Program-made: the position numbers and the translations under genes
Assembly: GCA_937920545.1 (NCBI GenBank)
Contig: CAKZUG010000102.1
Span: 1-36,319 of the forward strand
DNA from: an uncultured Saccharophagus sp.
Lineage (GTDB): Bacteria > Pseudomonadota > Gammaproteobacteria > Pseudomonadales > Cellvibrionaceae
DNA: 36,319 nt
Direction: 5' to 3'
Shown here: positions 31,445 to 36,319 of the stretch, one piece after another
How positions within the stretch are numbered: position 1 is the stretch's first letter
How the letters are laid out: each line of letters begins with the position of its first letter
The notes under the pieces: generated by a model
What the model saw: only the letters and a program-made list of their open reading frames with translations
Database searches by the model: none
Told to the model about the DNA's origin: nothing

Positions 31445-32254
31445 TCAACTAGTTGTTAATATCAACTCCAAAACAAATTTGGTGCCAAAATAAGCGAGCA
31501 TCAGTAAGCAAAAGCCAGAAAGTACCCATTTAGTTGCTGTAGTGCCTCTCCAGCCATAACGAAATCTCCCCCAAATGAGTACGCTATATATTGCGGCAGA
31601 CATAATAGAGAAAAGTGTTTTGTGGGCAAGTTGTTGCGCAAAGAGGTTGTCAATAAAAATAACACCTGTGGCCACTGATACACAAAGTAACCCAGCCCCC
31701 AAGCCAATTACCTCAAATAAAAGTTTGTCCATTGTTTGCAGTGGAGGGAGTACGCGCAATACTTTGCGCGCAGTGTGGTGTTTGAGTTGGTACTCTTGGT
31801 AGGTAAGGAGTAAAGCTTGAAGTGTTGCGATGGTTAAAAGGCTGTATGCCAATATTGACGATAATATATGTGCTGCAATACCCGCTGATAAATCAATAGG
31901 GTGCTCGCTCGTTTGCCCCAGTAATGTATGGGCTAAAATCGCTATCACGTTAAGTGGGAGTAACAGTATAAAAAGCGAGAAAACTGATTTTTTTAGGCTG
32001 CTAATTAACAGCAGTAAGTTAATGACAACAAATAGCAGTAGAACCATTTTAAAAAAACCAAAATCAAAACCTTGGTGCTCTGTGATGCTAGAGGTTGTTA
32101 TGTAGCAGTGTAAAGCGATAGCTAAGGAGACGCCAAGTCTTAAGTATTTGGGTGGGAGCCGTAGATTTTGCGTTGTAGGCAATATCATTGATAGCCATAA
32201 AATACCATATAGGCTTGCCGTGCTCAGGCTTAGAAAAGTCATCCTAACGTCCAA
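31445..32254 (-). CDS. ypjD: Inner membrane CcsA/YpjD-like cytochrome c assembly family protein
   Basis: Eight or so TM segments; AHILSSILAYSLLTIATLQALLL, KTLFSIMSAAIYSVLIWGRFRYGWRGTTATKWVLSGF; divergent to ffh. Confidence 0.85.
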   Translation of the reverse strand: MDVRMTFLSLSTASLYGILWLSMILPTTQNLRLPPKYLRLGVSLAIALHCYITTSSITEHQGFDFGFFKMVLLLFVVINLLLLISSLKKSVFSLFILLLPLNVIAILAHTLLGQTSEHPIDLSAGIAAHILSSILAYSLLTIATLQALLLTYQEYQLKHHTARKVLRVLPPLQTMDKLLFEVIGLGAGLLCVSVATGVIFIDNLFAQQLAHKTLFSIMSAAIYSVLIWGRFRYGWRGTTATKWVLSGFCLLMLAYFGTKFVLELILTTS

Positions 32255-32656
32255 TTATTTTGCTTAGTGGTCTACGCATTGATTTAAGGAGCATTGATTA
32301 CGCAACATTGATTACATAATAAAAATGGCAAAGTGTATAAATGTTGTTTTAAATGGGTTTCATTTTAGTGCGGTTAGCGTTATATGCTGACAAGATTAAC
32401 TATTGTGGAGCAATAATGCTATAGGAAATGTCATTTCGCGCAAAGCGCAATGCCGCTTGATTGTCAGACAGGTTAAGGGTTTATGCTTTTGTTGTTTTTT
32501 CATGTTATTCGGTGTGGCCTCAAGTACGGTGTATTTTACTATAGTTATAACTCGCCGATATGACTATAATCACCCCACATATTTGGGGCGGCGTCATTTT
32601 CATGCGCTATAGTTCGCCTCTGTTATTAATCGATAATTTAAAAAGATGCCTGTGTT

Positions 32657-34036
32657 ATGTTTGAATCTCTATCGGAACGCTTGTCTAAATCACTTAAAAA
32701 AATAACCGGTAAAGCCCGCCTTAATCACGATAATATCCAAGAGGCGCTGCGCGATGTGCGTAAAGCATTATTGGAGGCCGATGTTGCATTACCTGTTGTT
32801 AAAGAGTTTATTAACCACGTGCGTAAGCGTGCTCAGGGTGTTGAGGTGTCACAAGCTCTTAACCCAGGCCAACAATTTTTAAAAATTGTAGAGGGCGAGC
32901 TTACTAGTATTATGGGTGAGGCGAACGAGTCGCTTAACCTAGCTGCTCAGCCGCCCGCGGTTGTGCTTATGGCGGGCTTACAAGGTGCGGGTAAAACCAC
33001 ATCGGTGGCCAAATTAGCCAAGTACTTAATCGAGCGTGAAAAGAAAAAAGTCATGGTGGTGAGTGCCGATGTTTATCGACCAGCAGCCATCGAGCAGCTT
33101 GATACTCTCGCTCAAGAAGTTGGCGCGGTGTTTTACCCCTCCACGCCCGATCAAAAGCCTGTCAATATTGCTAAAGATGCATTAGCGCAAGCTAAAAAAG
33201 TACATGCCGACGTGTTGCTTGTTGATACCGCAGGCCGTCTGCATATTGATAGTGACCTAATGGACGAAATTCAGCAAATTTATAGCGCTGTTAACCCTAT
33301 TGAAACCCTGTTTGTCATTGATGCCATGATTGGTCAAGATGCCGTTAATACGGCTAAAGCGTTTAATGATGCTTTAGCGCTAACCGGTGTGATTCTAACC
33401 AAAACAGACGGCGATGCACGCGGCGGCGCGGCGTTATCGGTACGCCATATTACGGGTAAGCCAATTAAGTTTTTAGGTGTAGGTGAAAAAACCGATGCGT
33501 TAGAGCCTTTCCATCCCGAGCGTTTAGCGTCTCGTATTTTGGGTATGGGCGATATTATGTCGCTTATCGAACAGGCCGAGCAAAAAATAGATAAAGACAA
33601 AGCCGAAAAGCTGGTTCAAAAAGTTAAAAAAGGCCAAAAGTTCGACTTAGAAGATTTGCGTGATCAGTTAGAGCAGATGCAAAATATGGGCGGTATGTCG
33701 TCTATGTTAGAGAAGTTACCGGGTATGGGTAACATGGCCAAAATGGCCGAGGATACCAAGGTCACAAGCCAGTTTGGCCGCATGACTGCACTTATAGATT
33801 CTATGACGCCAGCAGAGCGCCGTAATCCAGATATTCTAAATGGCTCACGTAAGCGCCGTATTACTGTAGGCTCTGGGACGCAGATTCAGGATCTTAATCG
33901 ATTACTTAAGCAGCATAAGCAAATGAGTAAAATGATGAAGAAAATGAAGGGCGGCGGCATGCAAAAAATGATGCGCGGAATGGGCGGCATGTTGCCCGGC
34001 GGTGGCGGTGGTTTGCCCCCTGGATTTGGCCAGTAG
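32657..34036 (+). CDS. ffh: Signal recognition particle protein Ffh
   Basis: GLQGAGKTTSVAKLA, DTAGRLHID, TKTDGDARGGAALS, Met-rich C-terminus. Confidence 0.98.
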   Translation: MFESLSERLSKSLKKITGKARLNHDNIQEALRDVRKALLEADVALPVVKEFINHVRKRAQGVEVSQALNPGQQFLKIVEGELTSIMGEANESLNLAAQPPAVVLMAGLQGAGKTTSVAKLAKYLIEREKKKVMVVSADVYRPAAIEQLDTLAQEVGAVFYPSTPDQKPVNIAKDALAQAKKVHADVLLVDTAGRLHIDSDLMDEIQQIYSAVNPIETLFVIDAMIGQDAVNTAKAFNDALALTGVILTKTDGDARGGAALSVRHITGKPIKFLGVGEKTDALEPFHPERLASRILGMGDIMSLIEQAEQKIDKDKAEKLVQKVKKGQKFDLEDLRDQLEQMQNMGGMSSMLEKLPGMGNMAKMAEDTKVTSQFGRMTALIDSMTPAERRNPDILNGSRKRRITVGSGTQIQDLNRLLKQHKQMSKMMKKMKGGGMQKMMRGMGGMLPGGGGGLPPGFGQ

Positions 34037-34175
34037 GCTATATATTCTACATTGCTGTAAATTTGCTCTATACAAAGCGTAATGTTTGCATTAATATACG
34101 CCGCCTTTCGTGGCTGGTTAGTTTTTATCAGCTTTAACGATAACAGAATTTTTTATCAAAATAGGAAAGACTTAC

Positions 34176-34427
34176 ATGGTAAGCATCAGATTATCACTTG
34201 GCGGTTCAAAGAAGCGTCCATTTTATCATTTTACAGTTTCTGATAGCCGCAAATCACGCGACGGTCGTTTTATTGAGCGTTTAGGTTTTTTTAACCCTAT
34301 CGCACGTGGCCAAGAAGAGCGTATTCGCATCGATACAGACCGTTTAGACTTCTGGGTTAAGCAAGGCGCTCAGTGTTCTCCACGTGTTCTTAAGCTCGTT
34401 AAAGACGCAGCTAAAGTCGCTGCTTAA
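34176..34427 (+). CDS. rpsP: 30S ribosomal protein S16
   Basis: [41 protein letters not shown]. Confidence 0.98.
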   Translation: MVSIRLSLGGSKKRPFYHFTVSDSRKSRDGRFIERLGFFNPIARGQEERIRIDTDRLDFWVKQGAQCSPRVLKLVKDAAKVAA

Positions 34428-34468
34428 TACTGTTTAGCCTCAGCTAATATCATTTTTAAAGGTTGCAT

Positions 34469-35008
34469 GTGAATAATCCGCGCTCTAATTTAATTGATGT
34501 TGGCCGTATTTGTGGGGTTTACGGTATTAAAGGCTGGGTAAAAGTTAAATCATTTACTCAGCCAACAGATAACCTGTTTAATTATCCAGCGTTATTTGTA
34601 AAAACACAGCATGGCGTCAAGCCTTGTAAAGTATTATCGTATGAGCAGCGGCCTAAGGGGCATGTTGCACAGTTCGATTTTATAAAAAACAGAACTGACG
34701 CCGAGCATTTAGGCAATGCAACTATTGCAATAGAAAAATCAGCCCTTGTTGAACTGGGTGATGATGATTTCTATTGGCATGATCTTATTGGTCTAAATGT
34801 GATTGCATCGCCCACTTATGATGGTGTGCCATTAGGTGTTGTACACAGCCTAATAGAAACGGGTGCAAATGATGTGCTGGTTGTCAAACCAAATGACCAA
34901 AGTATTGATACGCGCGAGCGTTTGATTCCTTATGTTTTTGGTCAATATATTCAACAAGTGGATGTGCAAGCCAATCAGGTGCATGTCGACTGGGATCCAG
35001 AATTTTAA
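34469..35008 (+). CDS. rimM: Ribosome maturation factor RimM
   Basis: [44 protein letters not shown] 34469 with AAAGG upstream preferred over TTG 34463. Confidence 0.96.
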   Translation: MNNPRSNLIDVGRICGVYGIKGWVKVKSFTQPTDNLFNYPALFVKTQHGVKPCKVLSYEQRPKGHVAQFDFIKNRTDAEHLGNATIAIEKSALVELGDDDFYWHDLIGLNVIASPTYDGVPLGVVHSLIETGANDVLVVKPNDQSIDTRERLIPYVFGQYIQQVDVQANQVHVDWDPEF

Positions 35009-35031
35009 CGCACGAATTCTTTAAGGGCTTG

Positions 35032-35826
35032 ATGCCAATGAATGTCGCGATTATTACGCTGTTTCCTGAGATGTTTGCTGCTATTACCCAATACGGTATT
35101 ACCAGTCGGGCACTCAAAGACGGGTTAGTCAATTTACATTGTTTTAACCCAAGAGATTACACAACCGACAAGCACCAGACAGTTGACGATCGCCCATATG
35201 GTGGCGGCCCTGGTATGGTAATGAAAGTTGAGCCTTTGAAAAAGGCATTGGATGCGGCTTTAAATTGGCACGTTCAGGTAGTTACAGATAAAAACAGTGA
35301 GCCTCCAACTGTTATATATATGTCACCGCAGGGCAAGGTTTTACGCCACAGTGATGTAGATGCAACAACGGTTCAGCGCAGTATGATTATTATTGCTGGG
35401 CGTTATGAAGGTATTGATCAGCGTTTTATCGATAATTATATCGATGAGCAATGGTCGATTGGTGATTTTGTATTAAGCGGCGGTGAGCTACCCTGTATGG
35501 TGATGCTTGACGCGATGATACGTAAGTTACCCGGCGCAATGGGTGCCAGTGAGTCTCACGAGCAAGATTCTTTCGAGAATGGTTTGCTTGATTGCCCTCA
35601 TTACACACGCCCTGTGAGCCTAGTTGGTTTAGAGTGTATCGAACCAGCCATACAACAGAACAACCAAAAGTGTGATGTGCCCAGTGTGTTATTAAGTGGT
35701 AATCACAGTGCTATAGCCCAGTGGCGAAGAGAGCAATCTTTACTGGCTACAGCTAATGCAAGACCTGATCTTTTAGATGGTGCGACATTATCGAAAAATG
35801 ATCAAAAAGTATTGGCTAAAAAGTAG
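35032..35826 (+). CDS. trmD: tRNA (guanine-N1)-methyltransferase
   Basis: [52 protein letters not shown] 35032 or 35038. Confidence 0.97.
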   Translation: MPMNVAIITLFPEMFAAITQYGITSRALKDGLVNLHCFNPRDYTTDKHQTVDDRPYGGGPGMVMKVEPLKKALDAALNWHVQVVTDKNSEPPTVIYMSPQGKVLRHSDVDATTVQRSMIIIAGRYEGIDQRFIDNYIDEQWSIGDFVLSGGELPCMVMLDAMIRKLPGAMGASESHEQDSFENGLLDCPHYTRPVSLVGLECIEPAIQQNNQKCDVPSVLLSGNHSAIAQWRREQSLLATANARPDLLDGATLSKNDQKVLAKK

Positions 35827-35887
35827 CCGCAAAACATGTATTTATTATTTCTAGCCGCGAGGCTATATTGCTAAGTAGGAGCAAGTC

Positions 35888-36244
35888 ATGAGTTCTAAGA
35901 ACAAAATTATTCAAGAGCTTGAAGCTGAACAACTTAAAAGCGACATTCCTGAGTTCAGCCCAGGCGATACCGTTGTTGTGCAAGTTAAAGTAAAAGAAGG
36001 CAACCGTGAGCGTTTACAGGCGTTTGAAGGCGTTGTTATTGGTAAGCGTAACCGTGGTTTAGATTCTGCGTTTACAGTGCGTAAAATCTCACACGGTATT
36101 GGTGTTGAGCGTACGTTCCAAACTCACAGTAAGCAAGTCGACAGCCTAGCTGTTAAGCGTCGCGGTGATGTTCGTCAGGCTAAGTTGTACTACTTGCGTG
36201 AATTAACAGGCCGTGCTGCACGTATTAAAGAAAAGTTGGGCTAA
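35888..36244 (+). CDS. rplS: 50S ribosomal protein L19
   Basis: [59 protein letters not shown]. Confidence 0.98.
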   Translation: MSSKNKIIQELEAEQLKSDIPEFSPGDTVVVQVKVKEGNRERLQAFEGVVIGKRNRGLDSAFTVRKISHGIGVERTFQTHSKQVDSLAVKRRGDVRQAKLYYLRELTGRAARIKEKLG

Positions 36245-36319
36245 TTTAAGATTGGTTTCTCGGATTAGTTTTCGGCTTGATTTTGGTTAAGTCGAAATTA
36301 TAAAACCCCTTAAATATTT

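Overview
Gammaproteobacterial chromosomal window, probably from a marine polysaccharide degrader (inferred from a CBM10-bearing secreted beta-helix protein). Ordinary backbone: pilQ(partial)-aroK-aroB-damX-gltB-gltD-hemE at the left; purK/purE, CNNM/CBS transporter, ypjD, ffh and rpsP-rimM-trmD-rplS at the right. The accessory segment (~11.7-29 kb) holds the unusual material: (1) a modular dispersed repeat, four copies in ~4.7 kb, made of mini-hairpins with variable stems, 3-nt loops and a conserved TTNYAGG-type linker, arranged as inverted arms around an AT-rich core; (2) a stand-alone GIY-YIG nuclease gene lying between two copies, with its C-terminus encoded by one of them; (3) a KtrB/TrkH potassium transporter gene broken by a single in-frame amber codon; (4) an HD-GYP protein with H->K in the HD dyad; (5) pilA with a sigma54-type promoter and an unusual C-terminal tail; (6) a multimodular beta-helix/CBM10 secreted protein; (7) a compact neighbourhood of poorly characterised proteins (DUF3429, DedA, membrane-anchored ATP-grasp ligase, DinB-like, NRDE/TANGO2-like, tandem PTPS/QueD-like) that could form an undescribed metabolic system. 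All family calls come from motif recognition by eye; no searches were run.
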